This document shows positions 15,001-26,149 of a stretch of DNA of 64,000 bases, piece after piece; the first letter of the stretch is position 1; each line of letters starts with the position of its first letter. Location: the NCBI GenBank assembly GCA_964019335.1, contig OZ025692.1:441501-505500 (forward strand). The letters run 5' to 3'. Origin of the DNA: Diplonema japonicum. Lineage: Eukaryota; Euglenozoa; Diplonemea; Diplonemida; Diplonemidae. The notes beneath the pieces were generated by a model. That model did not search any database, was not told where the DNA came from, and saw only the letters and a list, made by a program, of their open reading frames with translations. The position numbers and the translations under genes were made by a program.

Positions 15001-17797
15001 AGCACGTCGTGTCGCTGCAGCTCGGGATATCTCTACCAGCGCACTTGATAGAATTGGCAGCACCGCGCAGCTCGAAGGTGTTCGTGCATGTGTACCAACC
15101 ACATGAAGCGTGGCACTCGTGAGTCCACACGTTCAGTGTCGTGTCGTAGTTCACAGCAGGTATCGGCACAAAGGCGGCACGGCAGTTGCAAGTGCCTGGC
15201 ACCTCTGCGTTGGTCGGGCATGGCACGGCATTGCAAGTAAGTGCAGTCCAGCTGCCAGTAACGCCATCGCATCTCGTTTGGCAAGGTGTTGCAGAGCAGA
15301 CAAACCCAGTCTTGCATACGACGGTGAAGGTGTCGTCGGTGAAGCCGGTGATGACACCGGTTGCTTCGTGTGCAACAGAGTTCGGTATCATAGTGTTGGG
15401 GTTGCACGGCTGAGCGGTGCACGTCGGTTGGTCCCACGTGCCATCGGGTCTGCAGGTCGCAGTACCAAAGGTTGCGATGTACCCAGGGTTGCAGTCCACC
15501 ATGACAGCGTCACCTGTGTTGCCGTTCAGAGCACCTGCGGTGGAGTACAGAACAGAGTTCAAGATCTGCGTGGGCGTGCATGCGTCGGGCACGCACATGC
15601 CGTTCCATGCTGTGCCTGTCCAAGTCAAGGTACCCGTGTATCCAGTGAGACACACACACTGCCCAGGGATGGCGGTGGTGCCTGCATTCACCGGGCAGGG
15701 TTGAAGGTCGCAGCTCGCACCGCTGACATCGTAAGTAGGAGAGCAGATAAGGTTAATAGTCGTAGTACCCACCAGTCTGTACCCCGATCTGCATACTGGG
15801 GTGCACATCCCTCCGGTCTGCTGGCCAGTGCACGAAGCGTACCCAGTAGCAGGGTCAGCGTTGGGGTCAGGAGTAGTAGGTCCCGTGCAGGTGGTGGGCA
15901 CACAGGTGACGCCAGTGGCATCGTATTGCTCTGCATTGCACAGCAGCGCGAAAGTCCCACCAGTGATCGTGTAACCAAGGTTGCAGACGGGAGTGCAAGT
16001 GTCTGCCGTCTTCTGGATGTTGCAGCTGGCGTAGTCGGCATTAGGGTCAAGGGCCATGCTGGGGCCCATGGTGCAAGTGTTGGCCACGCACGCGGCAGTT
16101 GACACGAAGACACCAGCAGCATTGCAGTTCAGAATCTCCGAACTGACCGTGACGGTGTAGCCAGCGTCGCAGGAGGGGAAGCATGTGTTCCCAGTAACTA
16201 ACCCGTTACACGCCGCGTAGTTCGGTCCGATAGGCACGGCAGCAGGTGCCACGCACACGTTGGGCGTGCAGCATGTCGGGATATCGCACGATGGGGCAGT
16301 TGTCCCAGAACATTTCACTGTAGTAGGGGCAGCAATGTCGGTGTACCCAGCAACGCAGGGGATGAACAATTGGCACGACGCAAGGCACTCATGGGTCCAC
16401 CTGTTATTGGCAGCGTCCCAAACCTCGGCGGCACCGTCCAGAAGGAAGTTAACGTTGCATGCAGTCGTTGTGTGTGTTGTGGCAACAGTCCCGTCACCGC
16501 AGGTTGTGTCAGCGCCCATGTCGAGGGTGTTTGCCTGGCGTGCGTTGACAGGGCACGCTGCAGCATTGCACACGAGCGGGCCACTTCCGTCCACAAACTG
16601 GTTAGCAGCATCGCACGACAGAATAAAGCTCCTCGTGCTGATCATGTCCCAGATGAAACCCTGCTGGCAGACAAGGTCGCACGTGTCGCCCGTCTTCTGC
16701 ACCAAGCAGGTTGTGTAATCAGCAGTTGCGATGGGCACAGTCGCACCTCCACCACAAGTGTTGGGGGGGCAAGAGTGCGTCCATGAAGGCGTGGCAAATG
16801 TAGGAGCGACACCGGCACCGAAGCCGGCGTTACAGGCACAGGTGCCTGCCGTTGCGGCATTCGTCGGGCATGCTGCGGCAACGCAGTTTACCGCGGCAAC
16901 CCAGTTACCAGCAGCAGTGCAGGACATCGTGAAGGGGGATGACAGGAAGTACCCAACATTGCAAGGGGGCGTGCAGAGTTCACCAGTTTTACGGTTCAAG
17001 CAAGAGGCGTAGGCGTCGGACACCTGCGGATCAAGGGGAGCAGGCGCGAGGGTGCAGGTGCTGGCTTCGCAGACGAAAGCAGTGGCATCAATGAGGAAAC
17101 CGGCGCTGCAGATCAGAGGCATGGGGAGAACGACGGTGGCAGCAGGTTGGTAGCCAACTCTGCATGTGGGTGTGCAAGTCGCACCTGTGGCAAGCGCCGT
17201 GCACGCTGCGAAGGAGTCGGCGTTGGGGTCGAGAGTCGCGGGGTCGGGACCATTAGTGCACGGGTTTGCTGTGCAGGTGTGGGTGAAAGCGCCTGCAGCG
17301 ACAGTGGGTGTGCCGGTGAAACCAGGCTGGCAAGAACAGTCGCCCGCAACCATGTTGCTGTTGGCGATGGCGCAGGCGATGGCGTCGCAGGTGGCACCGC
17401 TGGCGTCGAACTGGAGCGATGGGAAGACACAAACGAGGGCGAAACCAGCAGGGGGGTTGAGGACGTAGCCAGTAGCACACGTTGGTACACACGTGTCGCC
17501 GCTGTTCTGGGTGGCAGCTTGGCACGAAGCGTAGTTGGCGTTCGGATCAGCACCGCCACTGGCCCCTCCAGTGCATGTGTTCCCGTTGCAACACCTTTGG
17601 TTGTTGTTAGCATTGTTCGTGTCACAGAGCTGCGCCCCACCAGGGGTACATGCAGCGCACGTCCCGTCACAGCACGCGCATGTTATCGCTGCAGGCGTCC
17701 CTTTCGTTGTGAACCCTGCAGGGCACGTGTAGCCACCACAATTGCTAGCAGCGGCTAAGCTCATCAAGGCTGACAGCGCAGCCAACCTGAGCCACAT
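1..17797 (-). CDS. Giant multidomain secreted/surface protein: sushi-like, Calx-beta-like, FN2, EGF-like repeats (3' end off window)
   Basis: The protein starts at 17797 with a signal peptide (WLRLAALSALMSLAAAS). Residues about 20-930 are cysteine-rich sushi-like and EGF-like modules containing CTPxC and GY motifs. Residues about 932-2904 hold 16 Calx-beta-like units with TTEAGG, FTVVL and DDxxDGD signatures. A fibronectin type II-like module (C-FPF-G-Y-C-WC pattern) sits inside unit 15 at about 2614-2678. From about 2905 onward there are roughly 59 six-cysteine EGF-like units of about 51 residues with the motifs DEC or GEC, GQxC, DP and GDWxCxC. Exon 1 is 17797-809 (5663 codons). A 41-nt GT-AG intron (808-768) interrupts a repeat just before its GDW motif, and exon 2 (767-1) stays open to the window edge, giving at least 5918 residues. 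DEC-type EGF and Calx-beta modules often bind calcium, so an extracellular adhesive role is inferred. Whether a C-terminal membrane anchor exists cannot be seen. Confidence 0.88.
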
Positions 17798-17853
17798 TGT
17801 ATTTTCTATTGTCTTGTTTTCTCTTCTTTTTTTTTTTTTAAGTTTTCCTTCTC

Positions 17854-17882
17854 CTGCGGGTGGTGTTGTCAGGGCAACGCGA

Positions 17883-17924
<42 letters not shown>
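17854..17924 (-). other. Candidate trans-splice acceptor of the giant gene
   Basis: On the minus strand a 41-nt T run (17924-17884) is followed by an AG at 17855-17854 within CACCCGCAG. This lies 56 nt upstream of the start codon at 17797. The arrangement is that of a polypyrimidine tract and 3' splice site with no upstream exon needed. The trans-splicing reading is inferred. Confidence 0.4.
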
Positions 17925-17925
<1 letters not shown>

Positions 17926-18062
17926 AGTATCGTTAATACAAAAAAAAGGGGGGAACTAAAATAATTTTGGTGACTTTGACTAAATGTAAACAAGGGTGGG
18001 GGGGATTTCCTTTTTCTTTTCTCTTAACCGTTTGCTAAACGAAGGTACACAATAGAACAGAA

Positions 18063-18103
<41 letters not shown>

Positions 18104-18260
18104 GCTTTCTACTTTTTTTTTCTCCCTTTTCTTCCGGGCATTTTTTGGTTTTCAAAGGATTTTAAAAAAAGCAATAAAAAAGTTACGTGTAGGTTAGGGG
18201 GGGGGAATCACCAACAAAATAACATGAAAAAAGAAAAGGAGTTAAACACAAAACAGAAGT
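17925..18260. other. Intergenic, homopolymer-rich
   Basis: AT-rich spacer between the 1478-residue coiled-coil gene and the giant gene. It contains a 38-nt A run (18064-18101), several T and G runs and no credible reading frame. It presumably holds the 3' UTR of the upstream gene. Confidence 0.6.
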
Positions 18261-21200
18261 CTAAAAATCTAGAGAGCCCAACCACTCAGCAGTATTCCCG
18301 AGTAGCTCCTCTGCCAAGTCATCGATGATTTCTGTTACCAGCTCGGCTTCGTAGGGGTTCGTCTCCCAGGCAGGTTCCCAAAGACCGTGTTCAAGGAATG
18401 GGAGGTCAGGGGCTGAGGCGTGGGTCACTCGGTGCCACTCCGTACACCACTTGTCGATGAACCGTTGGAAGCTGGCCCTGTCAGCTGCCCTTACGGGCTT
18501 ACCGAATTTGCTGACATAGCAATCTCTACCTTCCTTGGCCACATTGACCAACAGTGTGTGGTACGTCCTCTGCCCTTTGTTCGAATGAGCCGTGTTCAGC
18601 ATTTTATCCATTTTCTCATCCAACTCCTGCTCCTTCATTCCTGGATTGCCAGCAAGCACTTTGCACACACTTTTCAAGGCAGCCTGGGTAATTTCCTGTC
18701 CCCGCTGAGCTTTCTTACCACCTCTCCCTCTTGCTCTTGAGACCGGTGTTGTTTGTGAAGCTGCCTTCACAGTACTCCTGTATTTTTTGTTTAGTAGACC
18801 TTTATTCCTTTCTCCATACGTGTCGTTATTGCCTATCACATGGCCAACGACTTCGTCCATCATGTCCTCTATCAAGATATCTGTGCAGTGGTCTATTGTT
18901 CTCAGCTCCTGTGATATGGTGCATTTGTGTTGTTGTTGTGGTAGTACCATCAGTTCGCCTGCGTACATCTCGTAGGTCTGTGCCACCTCGACCATGGACT
19001 GCTTTATCAAGGCACCCCTTGCCTCCATCTCATTTGTAATAAGGGCCATCACAGTGCAGATCATCCTTGTCGCACTGTCGCTTGCCTCCACCACCGCGCC
19101 CCATTCCTCTGTCTCAGCGTCCTTCACCTCAACGCGTTCACAGTCTTCCTCTGCGCAGCATTGTCCCACCGCCACCTGTATGTGTTGCCAATGTGCTTAT
19201 CAACGCTTACCTGTAAATCTGCGTTTCGTGTTTCTTCGAGTTTTTCTGCCAGCTCTTGTTCTCGTTCTGCTTCTCCGTGTAATGACTGTCTCATGGACAC
19301 CTCTGCGAGTACTTCCCCCACCATGTCGTCTGCCAAGCTGGTCATTAGCGACGCCGCGCACAAGTCCGCTTTTTGTTGTATCTGTCGCAGTTTGTAAGGT
19401 CTTGGTTCCCTGCATACCTCGATGTTGTTCCCTTGTGCCGCTTCTTCTTGCGCAAGAGCTTCACGTGCTGTCGCTTCGTCCGTTTGGAAGCCCATCACGT
19501 CACGGACCACTGCTGCTGCACGGTGGCTTTCCTGCATTGCTTCCTCCCAACTAGCGTCTTCCGCAGTTGTAATCTGCCGTCTTTCTTCAGCTTCTGCAGC
19601 AAGTCTATTGTCTTGTGCTTCCCTGTCGCGGACAGCTTGCTCTGCAGCCCATCGTTCTTTTTCCGCATCCAGGAGTTCTTCTTCTCTCAATCTCTGTGCC
19701 TCCAGCTCTGTTTCCTTTTCTTCGTCTATTTCTCCCGCTTGAACAGGTGAGGGCACCCTGGTGACAGCCTCAGTTTTGGTGACAAGCGCCACCACCTCTT
19801 CGACTACATCGTCCAGCAACGTTGTGAAGAGCGCCTCTGTCTGGCTTGTGGCTTCCTGTGTTGTGTGACAGGTGTGATTCGGAACTACCTGGTTCAGGTG
19901 GGTGGCCTCGGCAAACAAGCTCTCTGCAGCTGCAAGGTTTGCATTCTCTTCGCTGGCGATGTCCGCCCTTGTAGAGGTCTCCTGCGTTGGTTGTTGTGAG
20001 AAGACACACATACCTGCTCTTGCACAACGTTTCGTTCCCGTTGTTGGGTGTCTTTCAGGAGTTCTCGTTGTTCTTCAAGATCTTGTTTTCTCTGTTCAGC
20101 AAGCTCCCTTTCCTTTTGCTCTGCCAAGTCCTTTTCCCGTCGTTCCACTGCTTCTCGTTCTCTTGCGGCTTTGGCTTCTCTTTCGCTCTCTTCTCTTTCC
20201 GCCAGCTCCCTTTCCCTTTGCTCTGCCAAGTCCTTTTCCCGTCGTTCCGCTGCTTCTCGTTCTCTTGTGGCTTTGGCTTCCCTTTCGCTCTCTTCTCTTT
20301 CCGCCAGCTCCCTTTTTTGTTGTTCGGCAGCTTCCCGTTCCCGTTGCTCTGCGGCCTGCCGGTCCCTTTCCCTTTGCCGGTCAGCTTCTATTTCAGAGGC
20401 TTCTTTTCGCCGCCTTGCTTCGGCCTGAGAGGCTGCAGCTTCTCGGGCTGCGACAACCGCGTCCTCAAGTTCCTTCTGTTCGGCTCGCAGCTTTGAAAGT
20501 GCTTCGCTTTGCCCCTCTTGCTCCTCCGCAAGTGCCCTTTTTGCGATCTCTGCTTCTTGAAGTGCAGCACGCTCTCGCTTCACGTTCTCCCTAAGCTCCT
20601 GCAGCAGGTGTTCTTCTGACTCGCGCTCTGCTGCCATAGTCGTTTTTTGCTCCTCTTCCGCTGCTCTTTGCGTTTCGAAAGCCTCGCGCTCTTGTTCAAG
20701 CACCGTTCTGCTTGTTTCCAAAGTCTCTCTCATCTGCCTAAGCGCTTCTTCTTCTGTTCCCCTTTTGTGCACCTCTTCTTTCTTTCGTGCATCAAACTCC
20801 TCTTTCTCACGCTGCAGTGCTTCTTTTTCAGCCTCTACTGCCTCCCTCTCACGCTGCAGTGCTTCTTTTTCAGCCTCCACTGCCTCCCTCTCACACTGCA
20901 GAGCCAGGTTTTGTGATTCTTCACCCAGGCGCTTGGCCGCTTCTATGTCCTCCACAAAAGCCTGTCTATCACGCCCGAGAGCCTCCCCTTGTGCTTCCAC
21001 GGCCTCCCGTTCCCGGTCAAGCGCGAGCCTATCTTCAATCAAAGCCTCGTTGCACTTGCTTGCCAACTCCCGTTGTGTTTCCAGTTCCTCCTTTTCTGCT
21101 TGAAAAGCGCTTCTGCTTTCCTCTAGCGTAGCCCGCATCTGCCCCAGCGCCTCCCGTTCCACAGCTAAGCCTTCTGTCTCTTCTCTCTGCTGTGCTTCAA

Positions 21201-22764
21201 ATGCTGTCTTTTCCGCTTCAAGGGCCGCCTGGGACACAGTATGGGTCTGTTGAATGCGCTCCTTTTCCTTGCTCCATGTTTTCTCCCGGTTCTCAAACGC
21301 CTTGAGAGCTTCATCTTGCTTCTTTTCGTTCTCCTCCTTCAGCACCAAATCTGCATGGAATAACGCCAGTTTTTCTCCCAAACCCTTTTCACGTTTGCTG
21401 ATGTCCTCTTCACGTCTGCGGATGTCATCTTCCAGCCTCTTCTTTTCTTCATGGTGCTGCTCGGCAAGGTGCTCTACCCGCCGCCTATCTTCCTGAAGCT
21501 CCTGTTTTGCGGTATCTAGCTGCTTTTGTTCAAGCTCCATTTGCGACTTCTGTGCATCCGCCGCCTGCGCTAGCTCCTCGCGCAGTGCTTCCACTCTGTC
21601 GCTCTTGTCAGCGACCTCCTTCTCTTTGGTTTCGATCGTTGCAGTCATGCGTTCCATTTCGGCTTTGCAGCGTTCCTCTTTCTCGAGCAGGTCGTGTTCC
21701 CTTGTGTCTAGATCTGCCACAGCCTCCTCGTGTCGGGAGTGGCGTCCCCGTGCGTCGTCAAGGTCTATGGTGAGACGCTTGTTTTCATGTTCCAGTGTGC
21801 GTTGCTGCACGCTCATGTTGGAGGTGATTTCTTGCCGCTGGAAGTGCTTGTAGTCTGAGCATTCCTTGCTGATGAAGTCGATCCTTGTCAGAAGTTCCTC
21901 GTCTTGCAGGAGGAACAGAGCGTGGTGGTCGTGTCTAGAGGCACGCGCAGCAAGGAGCAACAGGCACGACATGCCGTCGGCTTCCTCCTTCATCACAGCA
22001 ACCCTGCAATCATATTCGCACGCGGCAAGCTTCCGGTACCCAGACATGTTCTGCACGATGTTGGTGACACGTGTTTGTTGATCCTTCTCGACGGCAGCTC
22101 TTGTACCGTGCTCCCCGGTTTCGATGACCTGAACGCCCTCAAGGTACGCACGGTCACGTCGATGCTGATCGTTGATGGCTTGTATGAGGACCTGGAACTC
22201 GGTTTCCTGCAAGGTGTCGAGCTTGCGCCGCCATTTGGTTTCCTGTTTCACGATGTACTTCGCGATGTCACGAAGAGAGGGTTTGCGTTTGGTACTTTTC
22301 GGTTTTTCATGCGGGTCGAAGGGATCTGCTTCGACATGCGAGTGCGTGTGCGACACGGCCTCGAAGTTGGGTATCTTAGGGATAGGAAGGCGTGGCCGTG
22401 TGGGGACGTCTTCACTTCGGTGGACAAACTCTCGGAACTGGATTTGGAACTCTTCCAGCTTTGCTTGGATGGCATCTGCCCTGTGGAGGGCCTCGGGGAT
22501 GCTGCATGTGGCTTGTGTTGGCACTGGTGGTGGTTTCTCTACCTTCCTCACACGCTTTCGTTTTACAGCCGGTTCCTTTTCTTTTATTTTATTTTCGTCC
22601 TTCTTCTGCTCCACACGTTTCGGGGAAAACAACTGCTCGAGACACAGACTCCTCTCCCCTGCAGACCACGAAGACATCTTCTGGTACATGTCAGTAGTGA
22701 TCCTGTTCATCTCGCGCACTACCGCCTCATCATTCATTACGGACCCCCTTGCGTCCCTGTTCAT
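18261..22764 (-). CDS. Large coiled-coil protein, 1478 aa, three exons
   Basis: Three ORFs join through two tiny GT-AG introns, both in phase 0. Exon 1 is 22764-20014, the intron 20013-19982 (32 nt, GTATGT..CGCAG), exon 2 19981-19211, the intron 19210-19176 (35 nt, GTAAGC..TACAG), exon 3 19175-18261. The start is the first ATG after the low-complexity upstream region, beginning MNRDARGS. Residues about 300-1000 are very rich in Glu, Lys, Arg and Ala with heptad periodicity and almost no proline, so a long coiled coil is expected. Internal repeats occur at the DNA level: a 102-bp unit (34 residues) 2.3 times at 20102-20330 and a 42-bp unit (14 residues) about twice at 20803-20899. The C-terminal third has four similar acidic amphipathic segments (for example LLDDVVEEVV, LADDMVGEVL, MMDEVVGHV, IIDDLAEELL). 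No enzymatic motif is visible. A cytoskeletal or flagellar structural role is only a guess. Confidence 0.82.
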
Positions 22765-25127
22765 CCCTGCATGGGTGGGCAAATGGCTGAGATTTTTTTT
22801 TTTTTTTGCCGCCTTCCTTTTTTTTTTTTTTTTTTTATAATTTTTTTGGGGCACGGTTGTGTCAAAAAACTGAAAACTCAAAAAAGAAAGAAAAGAAACG
22901 AAAGAATGGTTCACTGATTGGGGGGGGATAATATAAAGCAAAGGTATAGTATAAAAAAAGAGGGAGGGGGGGGGGGGGAAAGAAATAAGAAAAGAAAGCT
23001 TGTGTGTGGAAAAAAAAAGGGAAGCGAGAAAGAAAAAGAGAACACACCTCCCCCCCCCTCCCCAGGATGGGATAACCAAAGATGAGATACACCGGACCCA
23101 GTCGACGCTGGGGAGGGGGGGGGGGGGGTTCTTTTTTGTTGCTGTTCCCCTTTTTCTCTTTCCTCTCTTCTTCCTTTCTTCCCTTTCTTCACTTGTTCTA
23201 ACCCTTGTCTTTTTTTTTTTTTGTGGTTTGCCGGCTCCTAACAGCAATTTCCTCTTCTTTTCCCCCTTCCCTCTTCTGTTCTCTCGAAAGGATCAAGTCA
23301 CGCGCACGAAGTGAACACAGAAGGGGGGGGGGTGCTGGAAAAAAAAGCCACAGTATTTGGAAAAAAAAAAAGAAAACGGTCTATTTCTTTTTTTTTAAAA
23401 TAGTTCTCTCTTTTTTTTTGTTGCTCCGTATTTCCTTAACTACGGACAAAAAAAAAAAACACCGGACCAATAAAACTCAAAGTGCAGGACAAACCCCCTC
23501 ATGGAGGGCCGCCCTTGGGTGGGTTGGGGGGGGCTATCTATTTATACTCCCCTTCTGGAATAAAATAACAATTTCCCCCCCCCATTTTTTTGCTCTTTTA
23601 CAAATTCAAAAGGAAAAAGGAAAAAGAACAGCATCCCCCATTTCGGGGGGGGCAGCCTACCCTGCGAAAGGGCAAACACACAACGAGTAAAAAAAAAAAA
23701 GAAGAAAAAAAGAGAGAAAAAAAAGAAAAAAAGAAAAAAAACACCTCTCTGTCTTTGTATCCCCTATCTTCATTTTTTTTTTTAAAAAAAATTATTCCCC
23801 CTTTCTTTCTGACCTTAATCCAAGTAAGTAAAATAAAGTATAAAGTATTTTGTAATACTGTAAAAACGGAAGAAAAAAAAAGGGGGGGGAAGAAGAAGAA
23901 AAATATCCCGGCTGGTCCAGCTTTGAGAGTGGATTGCTGCTCCCAGCATGCTAGAGGTGTGCCCAGGGAAATAGATCTGGAAGGAAAGTACTAGCGGGTG
24001 CTTGGGCAGACCGGAAGCTTTTCTTTCCAGATTTCTTTTTTTTAATTTTTTTTTTTTTAAACGCTCCACATCTCTAAAACCTGTTAAGGGGGGTTGGGGG
24101 AAAATCTTGCAAAGGTTGGCTGAGAAGTTTCATATGGACAGACGCGAGGGTCCCGTGGATGTAATTTTCATTTTGAGTAAAAACCCTTTGGGCAAAAAAG
24201 AAAGAAAAAAAATAAATTGTCCTAACGAAAGGGGGTTCGATTAAACGTGGGTTTTAGAGATCTGAGGCGCAAATGTTTTTTTTTTTGCTGTAAATGTTTG
24301 AATAAGGAAGAAGCCTTTGGGAAGGGGCCTTTCCTTATGTGGTCTCACTCAGTGCAGGTATTGGAGAAGGAAAGAAAAAAAAAAAAGGGAAAAAAAAACT
24401 ACCATCAACCCAATAAAGCTTGTGCGAATAAAAAAAACGAAATAATTCGGCTGTTGATCTTTATCGGCAATAGCTTTTTTTTTTTTTTTCCCCGGCAAAA
24501 AAAGATAATCAGGGGGGGGGGGTGGAAAAAACAGGCAACTGCCCGATCTGGGAAAGTTATTTTCCCAAAAAAAAAAAGTACCATTTTTTTTTTGTTGGAG
24601 GGGGGAGAAAAAAAAAAGAAGAAAGAAAGACTGGATAGAAATCTTTGTAAGAGCTTTTAACCTGAAAAAGTGAACCCTCCCCTTTGTATACAAATAAATA
24701 TCGTTTTAGTTGGAAAAAAAATAAAAGGGAAAGAAGAAAGAGAAAAAAAAAAAACGTAAGGAAAAGAAAGGAGGAAAGAAGCGCATGTGGTGGGGGAGAC
24801 CCCCCCCCCCCCCCCCCCCCCCAGCAGATCTCCGATCGTTCTGTCTTAACAACCTACACAATGCAGCGAGGCATTCAAACAGAAGGACGCTGAAAAAAGT
24901 ACAAGAGATACGATTTGGGCTTCCCCTCCCCCTACCTTTTTCCCCCATTGATGATGCTATCTTGAATGGAATGAATATAGAAAAAAAAAAGAAAAAAAAA
25001 AGACATTTTTCATGAGCTGTTCCCAGCGTCGACGAAATTTTATGATCCCCTCTCTGAACGGGAGAAAAAAAAAATAAAATAAAGAAAGAAAAAAAAAAAC
25101 CTAGAAATCTTGGTCATGTGTCTGCTA

Positions 25128-25158
<31 letters not shown>

Positions 25159-25395
25159 CCGAGCGTGTGCCTCAGCCAGGAGTGCACTTTATCCACCTGA
25201 GCCAATCTACTGTCCGTCTTCCACTAAGGGGGGGGAGTGCATCATCTGATGTACTACTTGTTTATCCCCATTAGCACCCAAAAATAAATCGTTTTTTTTT
25301 TCTTTCTTTTTTTTTTCGCACGTAGCATCAGTATCCCCCCCCCCCCCCCCCTCGAATTATGATACACAACTGTAGGTAATGTGATAATTATTATT
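22765..25395. other. Long intergenic region, homopolymer-rich
   Basis: About 2.6 kb of A, T, G and C homopolymers and purine or pyrimidine tracts. Reading frames here encode mostly poly-Lys, poly-Phe or poly-Pro and are not credible genes. The right end holds the tRNA-like repeat listed separately (25128-25290). The part next to 22764 should contain the 5' UTR of the coiled-coil gene; candidate AG sites lie 3-40 nt upstream of its ATG. Confidence 0.6.
25128..25290 (-). repeat. tRNA-like SINE candidate with A tail, copy A
   Basis: Read on the minus strand, 25206-25179 contains TTGGCTCAGGTGGATAAAG, an excellent match to the tRNA A box (TRGCNNAGYNGG) with D-loop spacing. It is followed by about 25 nt and then a 27-nt A tail (25154-25128). 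No clear B box remains. On the other side, 25243-25289 (CATCTGATGTACT then TTATCCCCA and an AAAAATAAA end) is shared with 32724-32776, so the sequence is repeated in this window. A tRNA-derived retroposon is the best reading; a true tRNA is excluded by the missing anticodon and T arms. Confidence 0.45.
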
Positions 25396-25725
25396 TCACA
25401 TCAAGACACACTGCCCTTCCCGTTCGAGATTGCCAATGCAGTAGGTGTCCCAGGCACTCTTTTGTTTATGGAGGAGGAAGTCTTCAGTTACATCAGTGCC
25501 TGCCCGTCGGAGGAGGGTCTCCCTGCCACCAGGATGCGTCTCAAAGTTTGTGATATTATAAACCTTGCCCCCGGCAGTAACCCATGCATCAGAAGAAGTG
25601 TTATGCCGTGCCACTTCTTCCATTGTGTATACGCTACCCTCACTTTTTTTCGATCCCAGCACCTTAGCAAGCTCGTAAAGACACAGATCATGCTGTTTCG
25701 TAGGTTGCCTGCCACACCTGCGCAT
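25396..25725 (-). CDS. Cytochrome b5 domain protein ending in a CaaX box
   Basis: A 109-residue protein made almost entirely of one cytochrome b5-like heme-binding domain: YTMEEVARHN, then WVTAGGKVYNITNF, then the axial-ligand motif HPGG (His64), then AGTDVTEDFLLHKQ with His86 as likely second ligand. Cytochrome b5 passes single electrons to desaturases, hydroxylases and similar enzymes. There is no C-terminal transmembrane helix; the protein instead ends CVLM, which fits a CaaX prenylation signal (C, two aliphatics, M). The start at 25725 lies 12 nt after a CCTCCCCAG acceptor-like site (AG at 25738-25737). The frame is open further upstream only through poly-Lys encoded by A runs, so that extension is not credible. 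An additional 5' exon cannot be excluded. Confidence 0.8.
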   Translation of the reverse strand: MRRCGRQPTKQHDLCLYELAKVLGSKKSEGSVYTMEEVARHNTSSDAWVTAGGKVYNITNFETHPGGRETLLRRAGTDVTEDFLLHKQKSAWDTYCIGNLEREGQCVLM

Positions 25726-25742
25726 TCGAGAATGGCCTGGGG

Positions 25743-25794
<52 letters not shown>

Positions 25795-26149
25795 TACATA
25801 CCGCTGCTTGCACATGCAGGCATTGTTTTTTTTTTTTTTTTTTTTTTTTTCCCCTCGTCTTTTCTCTGCGCGTGGGGGGTATGGGGTGGGCCTTTTCCTA
25901 TTTCCCCCCCCTCTCCCTCTCCCCCCCACCTTTAAACGGGGGGGGGTTTTTTTAAGAAAAAAAGGGGGGGGGGAATGCTAGAAAAAAAAGGTTAACAATC
26001 TTATTAAACAAATACCTTCATTTTTTTTTTTCCCCTCGTAATGTGCGTAGCCGATTTATTAGAAATTTGTTTCATTTTGGGGAGAAACAAAAAAAAATGT
26101 GTAACCATGGTGGGGGGGGATCAAAAAAAAAAAACACGCCCCTCTTCCC
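25726..26149. other. Intergenic spacer with long T runs
   Basis: Spacer between the amidase and the cytochrome b5 gene. It contains a 48-nt T run (25746-25793), a second T run near 25828-25850 and G/C runs. No credible gene is seen. Confidence 0.6.

Noticed and set aside
22765-23247. Upstream extension of the 1478-residue coiled-coil frame
   Set aside because: It encodes only Lys/Pro/Ser/Phe low-complexity peptide across homopolymers; the first sensible Met is at 22764.
25726-25929. Upstream extension of the cytochrome b5 frame
   Set aside because: It is poly-Lys from A runs and precedes a CCTCCCCAG acceptor-like site.
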